Positions 1 to 11,806 are shown, counted from the stretch's first letter. The stretch: 64,000 bases of DNA from Paenibacillus ginsengihumi DSM 21568 (GCF_000380965.1 NZ_KB905562.1:24535-88534); one strand, 5' to 3'. A program made the numbers and translations. Notes: a model not told the origin generated them from the sequence alone.

Positions 1-131
1 TTATTTCCAGGGAGGATTAAAATATAACTGTAGCGAACTGTAGCGATGTATATGGAGCTGGGTTGCGAAGAAAGGCATGAACGCCTTCCTTCACGCGCTT
101 TGCCATCCGCTTCTTCGGCTCCGGGCTGTCA

Positions 132-487
132 TCATCGGTCTTCAAGCATCACTTTCCCGTCGGAAATCGTAAACGTGCGGTCACATAACAGCTGAATATC
201 TTCCTTGTTGTGCGATGTCATTACGATTAATTTATGCTCTGCTTTCACAACGAGTAGTAGAGCGATGGCAATATTGACCATCACATTGAGCAGCGTCATG
301 GCAGGACTACTGAACTGAGGCAGGATATAAAAAAACGAAGAGCTCTGGTAGTGGCTGATCATCGCTAAAAAGATGGAAATGCCCCCCATGATCATATAAA
401 CGCTTGATTTCGTCAGCTTCAGCAATAGACAGATTTGAACGAGAACGATGATGATAAAAATACGTTCCTTTTCATTCGTTTATTCAT
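132..487 (-). pseudogene. ABC exporter remnant: permease N-terminus fused to ATPase C-terminus
   Basis: The open frame (from about 425 down to 132) has two unrelated halves. The first 60 or so residues are hydrophobic and look like membrane segments of an ABC-2-type permease. The last 33 residues (SHNKEDIQLLCD, then ISDGKVMLED) look like the C-terminal end of an ABC ATPase: a post-H-loop His followed by the usual LCD...I.DG tail. The start ATG at 487 overlaps the stop of the upstream permease, as in an operon, but the frame from that ATG ends after about 17 codons. The membrane frame (NEKERIFIIIVLVQ) is one base away. It therefore carries a frameshift near the N-terminus and a deletion joining two genes. 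Non-functional by inference. Confidence 0.6.
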
Positions 488-1404
488 AACAATCTCTCGA
501 TCTAAAAAAGATGACACCTATGAGTACCAGGTTCACGAATATCCATCCTCCAATGACGACAAATACATCTTCCCAAGTGATGATCGTCGTTAACGCACTG
601 ACCGCCCTAGGCTGAAGAATCATTCGGATGTTATAGGCAAAAAGGGCTGGAAATGAATCGAAAATAAAGTGAATGCCGTATAGCACAATGACCGGAATTA
701 ATAGCGCAGCATATTTGTTGGAAAAATGAAACAACATATTGATGCAAAGTGAAAACACAACAAATAATGACATGGCGAGAGCGTTCAAAAACGTATAGAT
801 TTGAACCATGTACATAGGATGTGATGAAAACGCTTGATATACAAAGCTTCCTTCATGCGGAACTAATCTATAGTAATACTCTGTCATAACCGTTGTATCA
901 GGAAATAACATATAGGTCATCAAAATATTCATTTCTAAAATGACCAGCACGAAGCCAAACGATAGCAAGCCCGTTGATAAAAACTTCGAGAGCAAATACG
1001 TTTTTTTATCTTTTCGGATGATTTGATACATATACATTGAGGTCTGTTTATCCTGATAATAGACGCCTATGACGAGCGATTCCTGTCGTCATCGGTCGTC
1101 ACCTGCGGTATTGAAATTTTGTCGGCGTATACCGCCAAATTTTCAAGATAGACTAAACCCGTAAGCAATGCGGCAAGAATCCAGAACATCATATTGTATA
1201 AGTTATTTCCCAGCTTACGGAATTCATTAACATCCAAAACTGAAACGGATTTTGCCCGATTGTCTTTGCCGAATCGATATCTTTGGAAAAGTGCAACGAT
1301 ACTGTAATCGGATCGATGATTGCAATCGCAAGCAGCAGTATAACTACGGCTATAACTTGTCTGCTTGTTAGTAGTCTCATCAGGTCAATTTTAAAATAAT
1401 TCAC
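480..1404 (-). pseudogene. ABC-2-type permease gene, frameshifted and interrupted by an 89-bp repeat
   Basis: A GTG start at 1404 with GGGAGGATC upstream opens a membrane protein (MNYFKIDLMRLLTSRQ). It stops at 1189 because a G run is one base short: restoring one G near 1209 gives SWGNNLYNMMFWILAALL. That frame then runs into a family A repeat (1061-1149). The rest continues from about 1058 to 480 (YYQDKQTS, then a 185-residue stretch with several membrane segments ending RSRDCYE). Removing the repeat joins LTGLVY to YQDKQTS in frame. The gene is more AT-rich than its surroundings. The family is probably an antimicrobial-peptide or bacitracin-type exporter permease. The exact substrate cannot be told. 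Confidence 0.75.
1061..1149 (+). mobile_element. Family A repeat, 89 bp, inserted in a permease gene
   Basis: The unit starts AGACGCCTATGACGAG and ends ATTTTCAAGAT, followed again by AGAC. ATAGAC stands at both edges (1059-1064 and 1148-1153), 89 bases apart. Hairpin 1 is ATGACGA...TCGTCAT. Hairpin 2 is TTGAAATTTTG...CAAATTTTCAA with an inner GGCG/CGCC stem. It is the same unit as in the tandem array at 17623-18156. Confidence 0.85.
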
Positions 1405-1481
1405 AAACGATCCTCCCTATGTTTTCGCTTCGCCGTTCTATAAAATGCGCTCCTTCGAGTTTGATCCATTATTTAACTTAA

Positions 1482-1508
1482 AATGTAGTTTTCGGAGCGA
1501 ACTACATT
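1482..1508. promoter_or_regulatory. Inverted-repeat operator candidate
   Basis: AATGTAGTT, 9 bases, then AACTACATT: a perfect 9-bp inverted repeat. It lies just downstream of the -10 box of the promoter that reads into the decayed ABC operon. A GntR (YtrA-like) or similar repressor site is a reasonable guess. No regulator gene is present in the window. Confidence 0.5.
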
Positions 1509-1511
1509 CTG

Positions 1512-1540
1512 AAAATATATGAATTTTCTTCCTGTGTCAA
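1512..1540 (-). promoter_or_regulatory. Sigma-A-type promoter for the decayed ABC operon
   Basis: On the minus strand TTGACA (1540-1535), a 17-base spacer and TATTTT (1517-1512) precede the GTG start at 1404. The inverted repeat at 1482-1508 sits directly downstream. Confidence 0.6.
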
Positions 1541-1637
1541 TATAAGGCTCCTTGAATCCGCACGAACGAAGCTTTGGCTCACCGCGGCAATTACGCGGCC
1601 CGCGCGATTGTCAAGCTTGCTTTGGCAGAAGCGAAAC

Positions 1638-1680
1638 GAGGCTGCCCCTTGCGCAGTTGGACCTGCATGGGGACAGCCTC
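1638..1680 (-). terminator. Hairpin downstream of the glucan synthase gene
   Basis: GAGGCTGTCCCC...GGGGCAGCCTC forms a strong stem just after the stop at 1693. The following tract (GTTTCGCTTC) is only mildly T-rich, so termination efficiency is uncertain. Confidence 0.5.
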
Positions 1681-1692
1681 GTCATTTGCCTG

Positions 1693-4600
1693 TTATAACG
1701 CAATCGCGATGCGATGCTCGCCGCCGTCGTCGCGCAGCTCGATGAACGTGTCCGGACCGGCTTGCAGCAGCTTGGCTCCGTCTGTCGCTTCGGGAATTCT
1801 GCTGAAGGTAAGCCGGTAAGTCGTATTGCCGTACCGGTAAACCGCCTCGAAGCCGGGCCAATCGGAAGGGACGCACGGAGCGAGATATAGCCGGTTACCG
1901 CGCTTTTGCAGCCCGAGCAGCCACTCGATGCCGCTTTGGTACATCCAGCCGGCAGCTCCGGTATACCATGTCCACCCGGCATGGCCGCGGTGAGGCTCCG
2001 AGGAATACACATCCGCAGCCATCACATAAGGCTCTCCGACATATTGCCGCACTTCCTGGTCCGTTCGCGTATGGGTAATCGGGTTCAGCCGGTGGAACAG
2101 CTCGAACGCTTTGTCGCCTTGTCCGAGCTTGCACCAGGCCACGATGCTCCAGATGACCCCGTGCGTATACTGCGCGCCGTTCTCCCGGATGCCCGGCGGA
2201 TATCCTTGAATATATCCGGGGCTCGGGTCGCTGCGGTCGAACGCCGGCGTCAGCAGCTTGGCGATCGACAGCTCGCGGTCCACCAGCTCGCGGTCGAACG
2301 ACTGCATCGCCCGCAGGGCGCGCTCCTTCGGCGCGGCCCCGGAGATGACCGACCACGACTGGGCGATCGCGTCGATGCGGCATTCTTCGTTGTGGATGGA
2401 GCCGAGCCATGTGCCGGCATCCGTATAGGCCCGGCGGTACCATTCGCCATCCCAGGCATGCTCCTGGACGGCCTCGGCCAGCCGCTCCCGCATCTGCCGG
2501 TATCGCGCTGCCCTCGCGGCGTCGCCCCGCTCGCTGCAGATCGGCTCGAAGCGCCGCATCACCTCGCACAGGAACCAGGCCAGCCAGACGCTCTCGCCGT
2601 GCCCTTCGGCGCCGACCAGGTTCATGCCGTCGTTCCAGTCGCCGACGCCGATCAGCGGCAGGCCGTGCTCGCCGATCCGCTCAAGCGCCTTGTCGATGGC
2701 GCGCACGCAGTGCTCGTAGACGCTGCCGCTGCGGCCGGAGCGCACCGTCGCTTCGTAGCGCTCGTGCTCGCCTTCCTTCAGCGGCTCGCTGGTCAAATAA
2801 GGAGCTTCCTCCGCGAACAAGGCGTCGTCTCCCGTATGCTCCGCATAGCGGGCGGCGGCGTAGGGCAGCCACAGCAGATCGTCGGAGAAAAGCGTCCTGA
2901 TGCCGCGATCCGTCTCCTCGTGCCACCAATGCTGCACGTCGCCTTCTTCGTATTGATGCGCGGCGTGAATGAGAATCTGCTTCCTGGCCAGCTCCGGCGC
3001 CGCGTGCAGCATGGCCAGCGCATCCTGCAGCTGATCGCGGAAGCCGTAGGCGCCTCCCGCCTGATAGAAGGCGGAGCGGGCCCACATCCGGCAAGCCAGC
3101 GTCTGGTACAGCAGCCAGCCGTTCAGCAGCAGGTTCGTCTCGACAGACGGCGTATCGACGGCGATCTGGCCCAGCGTCCGCTCCCAGAAGCGGGTCATTT
3201 CCAGCCACGCTTCGTCGCACCGGGCCGCGTCCCGGTAACGCCGCGCAAGGTCCGCCGCTGCGGAGCGGGATGAAGCGCAGCCGAGCAGGACGATGACCTC
3301 CGTCTCTTCGCCGGGCCGTAGGCTCAGCCTGCGCTGGACCGCGCCGCAGCTCGCGTAGTGCGCGCCCGTCCGCCCGGACAGGCGGCTGCGCTTCAGCGCC
3401 GCGGGGCGCTCCGGGCTGCCGTTGCGGCCGATAAATTCGGCCTGGTCCGACGTCCACGACACGCTGCCGGATGCGCCGTCCTGCTGCGGGAAGACGCCGA
3501 GGAACGCGGTCGCTTCCCGGAACGTCTCCTGATAGCGGTTCTGCGCGGTCAGCAGCGCTGCGGACTCGTCCCATTCGCTGACGATAAACGGCGCGTTCGC
3601 CTGCCGCTGCACGCCGATGACCCATTCGGCGTAATAAGTGACCGAAAGCGTCCGGCTCTCGGACGAGTTGTTTTGCAGGCGCAGCCGCATGATTTTCACC
3701 GGGTCCTCCAGCGGGACGAATACGGTCATCGTATGCCGGATGCCTCCGCGCTCGTGCTTGAACGAGGTAAAGCCGCGGCCGTGCGTGACCAGATAAGGCT
3801 CCGCATGCTTGCCGGCGCCGGGCGCGGCCGTCCATACCTCGCCCGACTCCTCGTCCCGCAAATAGGCCAGCTCGCCCGGGGGATCGAGCACCGGATCGTT
3901 CGACCACGGCGTCAGCTTGCACTCCCGGCTGTTTCTCCAGAACGTGTACCCTGTGCCGAGCTCGGTGACGAGCGTGCCGAAGCCGGGGTTGGCCAGAACG
4001 TTGCTCCAGGGGGCCGGCAAATGCTTGCCGTCCCGGACGGCGATGCGATAGCTTGCGCCGTCCGGCGAGAACCCGCCCCAGCCGTTATAGAACAGCGTGT
4101 CCTTGGCAGCGAGCGCCGGCTCCCGGGTCGGCCGCGGAACTGCCGCGGGTCGCGCGGCTTTAGCGTTCGCCGCAGCTTCCGGGGCGCCGGCCGCAGCCGC
4201 TTCGGGCGCTCTTAGCAGCGGCCCGGGCAGCGGCGGTCCGGCCATGCGCCGCGGCAGCCGCAGCTGGCCGGCAAGGCTGGGGCCGCCGGCGCGCAGCGTC
4301 ACCCGCGCCGCGGCGACCAGCAGCGTCCGGTCGTCCGCGCTCAGCCGGTCGTCCGGGATGACATGAATATCGGCAGGCCCGGCGCCGAACCGGTCGACGC
4401 CATGCTCGACCGCTTGCCGGAGCGCATCCTGCAGCTCCTGCTGGTATCCGCCGTCCGATCGGCTGAGCACGACGAGATCGAATCGAAGGCCGAGCCTGCG
4501 CAAATATTCATGCCCGGTCAGCAGCTTGATCATGAACGGCATATGGCTGCGGTTGTCGATGTGCGCGAGGACGATCGGCCTGTCGCCCGATACGCCGAAT

Positions 4601-7600
4601 GACCAGAGGCCGGACTGCCCCTTCGCGTTGCCGGCGATGTGCAGCCTGCGCTCATTGCGGAGCGGCGGCGTATACAGCACCTGGCCGGCGAGCCGCTGGA
4701 AAGCGGCCGCTTCCGCCGGAGCGAGCTGCAGATTGCGCAGCTCGATCTGGCTGCGGGTCCAGGCCATCTGGAAGCTCCGCTCCGCGGCTTGCGCGCCGGC
4801 CAGCCTGGCGGCGATGTTCACCGCGTCTTCCCGCGATTCGGCCGCCGACGTCACCGCATAGAGCGATACCTGCTCGCCGGGCTCCAGCTGAATTCGCCGC
4901 CGCATGACGAAGGCAGGGTCGGCGACGGAGCCGGTTTTGCCCTGCAGTCGCGCGCGGATTGCTTGCGGCTCGGCAAGCGTATGCCCGCGCCCGACGAAGG
5001 CGGCCCGGTCGGTCTCGAACTCCGCGGGGCCGAGGGCGTGATCTTCCGCGACCAGCAGGTGGGCGGCCCACAACTCCCGGTCCTTCGCTTCCCGTTTCCG
5101 CCGGCCGGCGACAAGGCAACCGCTCCCTTCGTCGTATGCGGTGCGGATGAACAGCTTGCTGAACGCCGGATGCGCCTCGTCGGCGATGGGGCTGGCGAGC
5201 GCCAGCTCGACGAAGGTCGTCACCTCGAGCACCTTCGGCTCGCCGCCCGTATTTTTCAGCGTGATCCGGCGCACCTCCGCGTCGGCTTCCGGGGAGACGC
5301 ATATTTCCATGCGCGTTGCCACGGCGCCGTCCTTCCGTTCGAAAACCGCTTTGCCCTGCTCGAAGGCGATCCGCTGCTCCAGCGGCTCCGCCCGGCACGG
5401 ATGGTATGCGGCGGACCAGAGCCGGTCGGCCAGCACGTCGCGAATATAGACGGCGCTTCCCCAGTTGTCCTTCACCGGCTCCTCCCGCCATCTGGAGACG
5501 AGCAGCCCTTCCCAGCCGGCATAGCCGCCGCCGCTGGCCGTGACCATCGTCAGGAAGCGCCCGTTGGACAGCAGGCACACCTCCGGCGTCGCGGTATGGG
5601 GGGAGGCGAACTCCCGCACCGCGACGGTGCCGCGCACGGCGGCGCCGTTGTCCGGGGCGGCGCGGTACATCGCCGGATGCTTGATCCATCGCGGCCGGCG
5701 GGGGATGCGCTCCTGCAGCAGAAGCTCGGCTGCCTGCACCTCCTTGTTGCGATGGAACCGGTCGTACATCGGGCGCGGCAGCAGCAGATTGGCGAGCGTC
5801 AGCAGGCTCATCCCCTGATGATGGGCCATGAAGCTGCGGACGACCATATGCCTGCGGCCTTTCGGCATGCGGCGCGGCGTGAAATCGATCGCCTCGTAAT
5901 AGCCGTACCGGCCCCGCCCGCCCAGCCGTTCCATCTCCCTCAGCGCCATCAGGCCTTCCCGGAAGGCGTATGGCAGGGCCATGATCGTGGCGTAGGGCGC
6001 AAGCACGAGATCCTGCTCGAGCCCCCGCTTAAACCCGAGACCGGGCACGCCGAATGCCCGGTATTGGTAATTCATCTGGTAGTCGAATGCGAAATAGCCG
6101 GACTCGGAAATGCCGAACGGCACATCCCGTTGCCGCGCATATTCGATCTGCCGCTCGACGACGGCCCGATATGTGCTGTCCCACAGCGTGCGGCGGTACG
6201 TCTTCATAAGCAGCCACGGCATCAAATATTCGAACATCGTGCCGGACCAGGAGAGCAGCACCGGCCTTCTGCCGTTCTTGGTCAGCGTCCTTCCGAGCGC
6301 GTTCCAGTGCGATACCGACACTTGCCCCAGGGCGATGGCGACAAAGCTGGCCTGCCGCGCCTCGGAGGCGAGCAGATCGTAGAGCACCGCATCCTTCGCT
6401 CCCTGCCTCACATGGTAGCCGAGCGAGAGCAGGTTCGCCTTCGGATCGTACAGCGGCCGGAAGTCGGTCGCCCGGGCCAGCGCGTCGATGCGGGCGGCCA
6501 GCCTCGTGCCGCGGGCGATGAGATCGCGGGACAGGCCCGAACCGGACGCCGAGCCGAAACCGGATCTGGAGTCGGAACCCGTGCTGGAGTCGGAACCCGT
6601 GCTGGAGTCGGAACTCGTGCCCGTGCCGAAGCCGGAACCGAAACCGGACGCCGAGCCGAAGCCGGAACCCGAGCCGAAGCTGGAGCCGGACCCCAAGCCC
6701 GAGCCAGAACCCGAATCCGAGCCGGAGCCAGGACCGGACCCCGAGCCGAAGCCGGAACCCGTGCCGAGCTCATCGGCGAAAGCGACATCGAACGCCCGCT
6801 CAGTCTGTCGTGCGGGGGCGTGCGAACGGGGCCGCTCTCCGCTTCCGTCCCGGGCAGCCCGCACCCATTCGAGCAAGCCTTCCTTCACGGTCAGCAGGCA
6901 GGCGACCAGGTTGCCCGAGTCCACCGTAGACACGTAAACGGGCGGCAGCGGCTCCAGCGTTTCCGTATCGTACCAGTTGTAGAGATGGCCCTCCCATTTT
7001 TCCATCCGTTCGATCGTGTCCACCGTCCGCTCCAGCCGCTCGACCAGTTCGGCCGTATCGATGAAGCCGAAGTCTCTGGCAGCCAGGACGCACGTCAAGT
7101 ACATCCCGATATTGGTCGGCGAGGTGCGGTGCGCGATACCCCTGTCAGGCTCGATCTGGACGTTGTCCGGCGGCAGCCAGTGGTCGCGGGGAGTCACGAA
7201 ATCCTCGTAGAACGACCAGATGTCGCGCGCCAGCCGGAAAAGCTCCTCGCTTTCTTCCGGCGTCCATGTCTTCGGCTCGCGGACCGGCGCGCGATCGAGC
7301 CAGCGAACGAGAAGCGGCGCCGCGCTCCAGAGCGCGGCCATGAGGAGGCCGGTCGCGGCCACCGCGGCCCGGCCGCTCGTCACAGCGCCCAGCGCCATCA
7401 GGAAGGTAAAGGCGCTGCCGCCGTACAGGCCGGCGAGGGGAGGGGCGCCTTTGCGGGCGCTTAATCGCTCGACCTCGGCCTGATTCACCCATTCGAGCAG
7501 CTTGCGCTTCGATACGCTCAGACGGTACAGCGTGCGGCCGATGGCGTCCAGCAGCATCGCGCTTTGAAACGGGAGCGTGACGAACGCGACGATCGCTTGT

Positions 7601-10191
7601 CCGCCTGCGGCAAGCAGGCTTTCCGGCCGGCGGACGACGCCGCGGACGTTGGCAAGCTGGCGCAGGAGCGGCAGCAGCAGCGTCAGCAGCGCAACCCCGT
7701 ACCAGCGCAGCGGGGAGCCGGGTAGCGCCGGCGCGGCCAGCAGCAAAATAGCGAGCAGCGCGGGCTGCAGCAGGCTGCGCCGCAGATTGTCCACGATCTG
7801 CCAGCGGGTGAGCAGGGTCAGATCGGTCGGCACGAGCTCATTGCGGCCGTCGCGGCAGCGGCGGGCGAGCCACGGCAGCAGCTGCCAGTCGCCGCGGGTC
7901 CAGCGGTGCAGCCGCTTCTGATGCGACAGGAACGTGGACGGGTGCTCGTCGATCAGCTCGATGTCCGACAAAAATCCGGCCCGCAAATAGCCGCCCTCCA
8001 GCAAATCGTGGCTGAGCACCCGATTTTCCGGGAACCGGTTGCCGAGCACGCGGCCGAACGTCTCCACGTCGAAGATGCCTTTTCCGGTAAAAATGCCTTG
8101 GCCCATCGCATCCTGATACGGGTCCGATACCGCGAAGGCGTAAGGGTCGAGGCCCGGCTCGGAGGCCCACAAGGCGGACAGCCTCGACCGCTGCGCGCTT
8201 TCGTACGTCATCCCGATGCGCGGCTGCAGCACGCCGTAGCCTTCGACGACCCGGGTGCCGCTGGCGTTCAGCCGCGGCCGGTTGTACGGGAGATGAATAG
8301 CGCCGATCATCCGATGGGCGCTTTCCAATGGCAGCTGCGTATCCGCATCCAGCGTAATGACATAGCGGATGCGTTCCAGAACCGAGGAATCGCCGACGAC
8401 GGTGCTGTAGCTGGTGTCCCGACTGCCTTGCAGCAGCCGGACGAACTCGACCAGCTTGCCCCTTTTGCGCTCCCAGCCCATCCAGACGTTCTCGGACGGA
8501 TTCCATCGCCTGCTGCGGTGAAACAGATGGAACGTGCTGAGCGGGCAATCCCGGTTCAGCCGTTCGATCTCGGCCTTGGCGGCGGCGAGCAGCGCCTCGT
8601 CCTCCGGCATCCGCTCCGCATCGGCATCGCGGTAATCGCTCAGGATGGCGAAATGGATATTGGGGTCGCGGTTCGCCAAATGGTGCAGCTCCAGCCGCTC
8701 GGCGGCGCTTTTCACCTCTTCGACGCGCGACCAGATGACCGGAATGACGACCATCGTGGCCGCTTCTTCGGGAACGCCCTTGGAAAAATCGTACCTCAGC
8801 AGCCGCGTGGGCCGCTTGGCCCGCTCCACCAGCCAATGCAGCGCGGTCACGCCCCATTCGCTGGCCGGTACCGCCAGTAGCAGCAGCGCGAGCGCCCAGC
8901 CTAGCGGAGTAACGGGGCCGTTCCCGACGCCCCACGCGGACAGGCCGGCGAGCGCCAACGCCGAGGCCAGCGTCAGCAGCTGAAAGTAAATGCCGGTCGC
9001 CCGCCGCTTGATTCCGGCTTCGGGCAGCATCCCGGCTTTGCCGCACTCTTTCAGCGCCCGATGAAGCGCCTTGAGCCCCTTTCCTTCGAGCAAATAATAG
9101 GCTGCGTACGCGTCCCGCGGCGGCACGGCGGAATCGCCCCCGCTCCGGCCGTCCTCGCCGCCCTGGCCGTCCCGGCCGCCAGCCTCGGCGAAGCGCGCAT
9201 CGGCCAGCCGCACCGCTTGCGAGGCGACCAGCTTCTCGGGCACCTTCATCCGCCGGGCCAGCTTCTCCACCCGGCTGCGCAGCGTATGACGGCTGGCGGC
9301 ATCGAGCCGCGGATAATCGCCCGCCTGCTCCTCGCGGAGCGCTTGCTCCACCGCGTTGATCCGCTCGAACAACTCGCTCCAGGAGAGGCGGGCCAGCTTG
9401 CGCAGGCTGCCGATCGCATTGCCTGCGCTGACCTGGTATTCGGCCTGCAGCTGGTAATCGTAGGAAAGAATCGAGTCCAGGCTTTCCGGCCCGTTGTCCA
9501 GCTTGCAGACGAGCCATTCGCCGAGATGGGCCGAATCCTCGGCGTGCTCCCGCAGATGCTTGACGAGGTGGACGATCATCGCTCCGGATAACGGCAACTC
9601 CACATGGGCGTCTTCCAGTGCCAGCTTCAGCCGCTCCGGGGTCAGCTCGGCTGTCGGAATGCCTGAGAGCACCCGCTCCACAAGGTCGCATACCGCGCGG
9701 CGTTCCTTCACCGGCTCCATGATTGCCGTCAGCCGGCGGATCAGCTCGATTTTCATAAACAAGGGAATATGCCACGATTCCGCAATGGTCAGCACCGCCA
9801 CCTCCTGGTAGGCGGCGAGATAGATGGCGAACGTCTCCTCGTCCAGCACGCCGTCGGTTTGCTCCAAATACGACTTGCAGATCGACGAGATGCGAAGCTG
9901 CCCGTCCCTGCCGGTCGCGGGAAGTGCTTTCAGCCGCAGGTGGGCGATTTCCTCGCGGATGTCGAGCGCCTCGGTCTCGATAAATTCGGAATGATCGAGA
10001 AGCCATTCCTCAGCAGGCTGGGCGCAGATGCCGCGATGCTCGTTCAATTCTCTCACGAAGGAACGCAGCTGTGCGATCTCCGGCTCCACCCTGCTCCATA
10101 AAGCTGCCGGCGAAATTCGTTTTTCGCGCGGCTGATGCTCCAGCGCAAGCTTGTGCGCGGCTTCCCTCAGCTTGTCCTCGTTCCATCCCAT
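1693..10191 (-). CDS. Giant cyclic beta-1,2-glucan synthase-like protein (GT84 + GH94)
   Basis: About 2832 residues, matching the usual 2700-2900 of cyclic beta-1,2-glucan synthases (NdvB/Cgs). These polymerise UDP-glucose into beta-1,2-glucan and cyclise it at the membrane. Membrane segments lie near residues 420-470 and 810-960. Between them is a family-2-like glycosyltransferase core with a DAD motif (TLDADTQLP, about residue 613) and [14 protein letters not shown] (about 767). The C-terminal third is GH94 phosphorylase-like, with [10 protein letters not shown] near residue 2518 and an [17 protein letters not shown] segment near the end. A Gly/Ser-rich insert of about 85 residues (near 1135-1220) separates the halves. 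I chose the second of two adjacent ATGs because GGAGG lies 7 bases upstream; the ATG at 10194 is also possible. Monocistronic. Confidence 0.85.
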   Translation of the reverse strand: MGWNEDKLREAAHKLALEHQPREKRISPAALWSRVEPEIAQLRSFVRELNEHRGICAQPAEEWLLDHSEFIETEALDIREEIAHLRLKALPATGRDGQLRISSICKSYLEQTDGVLDEETFAIYLAAYQEVAVLTIAESWHIPLFMKIELIRRLTAIMEPVKERRAVCDLVERVLSGIPTAELTPERLKLALEDAHVELPLSGAMIVHLVKHLREHAEDSAHLGEWLVCKLDNGPESLDSILSYDYQLQAEYQVSAGNAIGSLRKLARLSWSELFERINAVEQALREEQAGDYPRLDAASRHTLRSRVEKLARRMKVPEKLVASQAVRLADARFAEAGGRDGQGGEDGRSGGDSAVPPRDAYAAYYLLEGKGLKALHRALKECGKAGMLPEAGIKRRATGIYFQLLTLASALALAGLSAWGVGNGPVTPLGWALALLLLAVPASEWGVTALHWLVERAKRPTRLLRYDFSKGVPEEAATMVVIPVIWSRVEEVKSAAERLELHHLANRDPNIHFAILSDYRDADAERMPEDEALLAAAKAEIERLNRDCPLSTFHLFHRSRRWNPSENVWMGWERKRGKLVEFVRLLQGSRDTSYSTVVGDSSVLERIRYVITLDADTQLPLESAHRMIGAIHLPYNRPRLNASGTRVVEGYGVLQPRIGMTYESAQRSRLSALWASEPGLDPYAFAVSDPYQDAMGQGIFTGKGIFDVETFGRVLGNRFPENRVLSHDLLEGGYLRAGFLSDIELIDEHPSTFLSHQKRLHRWTRGDWQLLPWLARRCRDGRNELVPTDLTLLTRWQIVDNLRRSLLQPALLAILLLAAPALPGSPLRWYGVALLTLLLPLLRQLANVRGVVRRPESLLAAGGQAIVAFVTLPFQSAMLLDAIGRTLYRLSVSKRKLLEWVNQAEVERLSARKGAPPLAGLYGGSAFTFLMALGAVTSGRAAVAATGLLMAALWSAAPLLVRWLDRAPVREPKTWTPEESEELFRLARDIWSFYEDFVTPRDHWLPPDNVQIEPDRGIAHRTSPTNIGMYLTCVLAARDFGFIDTAELVERLERTVDTIERMEKWEGHLYNWYDTETLEPLPPVYVSTVDSGNLVACLLTVKEGLLEWVRAARDGSGERPRSHAPARQTERAFDVAFADELGTGSGFGSGSGPGSGSDSGSGSGLGSGSSFGSGSGFGSASGFGSGFGTGTSSDSSTGSDSSTGSDSRSGFGSASGSGLSRDLIARGTRLAARIDALARATDFRPLYDPKANLLSLGYHVRQGAKDAVLYDLLASEARQASFVAIALGQVSVSHWNALGRTLTKNGRRPVLLSWSGTMFEYLMPWLLMKTYRRTLWDSTYRAVVERQIEYARQRDVPFGISESGYFAFDYQMNYQYRAFGVPGLGFKRGLEQDLVLAPYATIMALPYAFREGLMALREMERLGGRGRYGYYEAIDFTPRRMPKGRRHMVVRSFMAHHQGMSLLTLANLLLPRPMYDRFHRNKEVQAAELLLQERIPRRPRWIKHPAMYRAAPDNGAAVRGTVAVREFASPHTATPEVCLLSNGRFLTMVTASGGGYAGWEGLLVSRWREEPVKDNWGSAVYIRDVLADRLWSAAYHPCRAEPLEQRIAFEQGKAVFERKDGAVATRMEICVSPEADAEVRRITLKNTGGEPKVLEVTTFVELALASPIADEAHPAFSKLFIRTAYDEGSGCLVAGRRKREAKDRELWAAHLLVAEDHALGPAEFETDRAAFVGRGHTLAEPQAIRARLQGKTGSVADPAFVMRRRIQLEPGEQVSLYAVTSAAESREDAVNIAARLAGAQAAERSFQMAWTRSQIELRNLQLAPAEAAAFQRLAGQVLYTPPLRNERRLHIAGNAKGQSGLWSFGVSGDRPIVLAHIDNRSHMPFMIKLLTGHEYLRRLGLRFDLVVLSRSDGGYQQELQDALRQAVEHGVDRFGAGPADIHVIPDDRLSADDRTLLVAAARVTLRAGGPSLAGQLRLPRRMAGPPLPGPLLRAPEAAAAGAPEAAANAKAARPAAVPRPTREPALAAKDTLFYNGWGGFSPDGASYRIAVRDGKHLPAPWSNVLANPGFGTLVTELGTGYTFWRNSRECKLTPWSNDPVLDPPGELAYLRDEESGEVWTAAPGAGKHAEPYLVTHGRGFTSFKHERGGIRHTMTVFVPLEDPVKIMRLRLQNNSSESRTLSVTYYAEWVIGVQRQANAPFIVSEWDESAALLTAQNRYQETFREATAFLGVFPQQDGASGSVSWTSDQAEFIGRNGSPERPAALKRSRLSGRTGAHYASCGAVQRRLSLRPGEETEVIVLLGCASSRSAAADLARRYRDAARCDEAWLEMTRFWERTLGQIAVDTPSVETNLLLNGWLLYQTLACRMWARSAFYQAGGAYGFRDQLQDALAMLHAAPELARKQILIHAAHQYEEGDVQHWWHEETDRGIRTLFSDDLLWLPYAAARYAEHTGDDALFAEEAPYLTSEPLKEGEHERYEATVRSGRSGSVYEHCVRAIDKALERIGEHGLPLIGVGDWNDGMNLVGAEGHGESVWLAWFLCEVMRRFEPICSERGDAARAARYRQMRERLAEAVQEHAWDGEWYRRAYTDAGTWLGSIHNEECRIDAIAQSWSVISGAAPKERALRAMQSFDRELVDRELSIAKLLTPAFDRSDPSPGYIQGYPPGIRENGAQYTHGVIWSIVAWCKLGQGDKAFELFHRLNPITHTRTDQEVRQYVGEPYVMAADVYSSEPHRGHAGWTWYTGAAGWMYQSGIEWLLGLQKRGNRLYLAPCVPSDWPGFEAVYRYGNTTYRLTFSRIPEATDGAKLLQAGPDTFIELRDDGGEHRIAIAL

Positions 10192-10467
10192 CATAATTCC
10201 TCCAACGTTAAGAATGGCATGATGTCGCATTATTACCATTCCACGTTTTGGCGGATTTTATGACCGATCGCCAAAAGATCCGGTTTTTGCCCCCATTGGC
10301 TTGCGGGAAATCGGGGGGCCGATTTCGCTCAGCGGGGACTCATTTCCTGAATTTGCCGCGAACTGTATAGGAGGGCAGCAGGCATGCCCCGAGATTGCGA
10401 ACAGGCCGGCGAAAGCGCTATGGCGAGATCGCTTGAATGCCGGGGCAGGACGCTTGCAAGCCAAGCC

Positions 10468-10775
10468 GCGTTCCGCTCGGGTCATCCGGAGCCCGAAGCG
10501 GTCGGCGGCAATCGGCTGGGGTCATGCGGGGCTCTCGACCGGCGGCGTTCCGCTTGGGCCATCCGGAGCCCGAAGCGGTCGGCGGCAATCGGCTGGGGTC
10601 ATGCGGGGCTCTCGACCGGCGGCGTTCCGCTCGGGTCATCCGGAGCCCGAAGCGGTTGGCGGCAATCGGCTGGGGTCATGCGGGGCTCTCGATCGGCGGC
10701 GTTCCGCTCGGGTCATCCGGAGCCCGAAGCGGTCGGCGGCGTTCGGCTCGGATCATGCGGAGCACGCCACCGGCG
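10468..10775. repeat. 77-bp tandem repeat, four units
   Basis: GCGTTCCGCT(C/T)GGG(T/C)CATCCG recurs at 10468, 10545, 10622 and 10699, exactly 77 bp apart; a diverged half unit follows. Each unit has two related halves (CGGCGGCGTTCCGCT and CGGCGGCAATCGGCT), so the repeat is itself an older duplication. Because 77 is not a multiple of 3, open frames through it shift from unit to unit, so it is unlikely to be coding. Confidence 0.9.
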
Positions 10776-10879
10776 GTCTGCACTCCCCCAGCGATTGCGG
10801 GGAGCGCGACGCCCGTCTGGGAGCGGCCAGGCCTGCCTTTCGCCAAGCTTCAACATTTTTACCGCAAAGGAGAGAAATC

Positions 10880-11806
10880 GTGAACAGCAACAAGCGCAAT
10901 TTTTTCCGGCCCGGCCGCTGGGCCAAAGCCGTCATTCTCGGATGTTTTCTTGCCGGCCAGGCGCTTGCGCCTTCCGGGCCATACGGAACGGCCGAAGCCG
11001 CAGAGCGGCCTGTCGTCGGCACGTGGATGTGGAACCCGTACGTGATTGGCGAAGATCCGGAGGGGACGCTGCAGGCTCTGTCCGAACGAGGCGTCAATCT
11101 CGTGTATTTGTGCATCGACCGCGATTATCCGCAAGCCTATTACAGCCGTTTTATTCGCGAGGCCGGGGCGCTCGGCATCGAGGTGCAGGCGCTCGGAGGC
11201 GCGCCGAATTGGGTGCTGCCGGAGCATAACGGCAAGCTGTACGATTTTATTTATTGGGTGACGGGCTACAATAGCCAGGTCGCGCCGGAAGAACGGTTTG
11301 CCGGAATCCATCTGGACGTCGAGCCTTATGTTCTTCCCGAATGGTCTTCCGACTCCGATCGGATTATCGGACTGTGGATGGATACGGTCAGCGGCTTCGC
11401 CCAAGAGGTCAGGTCGACCGGCGCACTCAAAGTCGGCATCGATATGCCGGTATGGCTGGAGCATTTTAGCGTCCGGGACGGGTACGGCGGCCGGACGACG
11501 TTGTCGGACTGGCTGATCCGCCGGGTGGACGAGGTGACGTTGATGGCCTACCGCACCAGCGCGAAGGACGTGGCGGATTCCGTCCGGACCGAGTTGGACG
11601 AAGCCGACCGGGCAGGGGTGCCGGTCATCATTGGTGTCGATACGGCGGACACCGGCCAGCTGCAGGAAAGCTATTATTATCACGGCACAACACGAATGAA
11701 CGGCGATCTTGCCCGCGTCGCCGAAACGTACGGCTCGCGCCCGTCCTACCGCGGCTACAGCGTGCATGAGTGGGACAGCTGGATCAGGCTCGGCCCGGGA
11801 AGCTGA
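10880..11806 (+). CDS. Secreted TIM-barrel-like protein of unknown function
   Basis: 308 residues from a GTG at 10880 (AAAGGAGAGAAATC just upstream). An N-terminal signal peptide (RPGRWAKAVILGCFLAGQ, cleavage near AEA) predicts export. The mature part reads like a glycoside-hydrolase-type barrel: VVGTWMWNP at the start, NLVYLCIDRD, then FAGIHLDVEPY, VGIDMPVW and VTLMAYR on successive strands. The acidic residues in HLDVEPY and the Asp in VGID are plausible catalytic or binding residues. I do not recognise a named family. Extending the frame upstream would translate the 77-bp repeat, which I rejected. It might be related functionally to the divergent glucan synthase, but only position suggests this. 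Confidence 0.7.
   Translation: MNSNKRNFFRPGRWAKAVILGCFLAGQALAPSGPYGTAEAAERPVVGTWMWNPYVIGEDPEGTLQALSERGVNLVYLCIDRDYPQAYYSRFIREAGALGIEVQALGGAPNWVLPEHNGKLYDFIYWVTGYNSQVAPEERFAGIHLDVEPYVLPEWSSDSDRIIGLWMDTVSGFAQEVRSTGALKVGIDMPVWLEHFSVRDGYGGRTTLSDWLIRRVDEVTLMAYRTSAKDVADSVRTELDEADRAGVPVIIGVDTADTGQLQESYYYHGTTRMNGDLARVAETYGSRPSYRGYSVHEWDSWIRLGPGS

Noticed and set aside
4639..7464. Long open frame on the plus strand opposite the glucan synthase
   Set aside because: It mirrors the codon pattern of the real minus-strand gene in GC-rich DNA, has no ribosome site and no recognisable domain.
10301..10879. N-terminal extension of the secreted protein through the 77-bp repeat
   Set aside because: It would place the signal peptide about 190 residues inside the protein; the GTG at 10880 has a good ribosome site.
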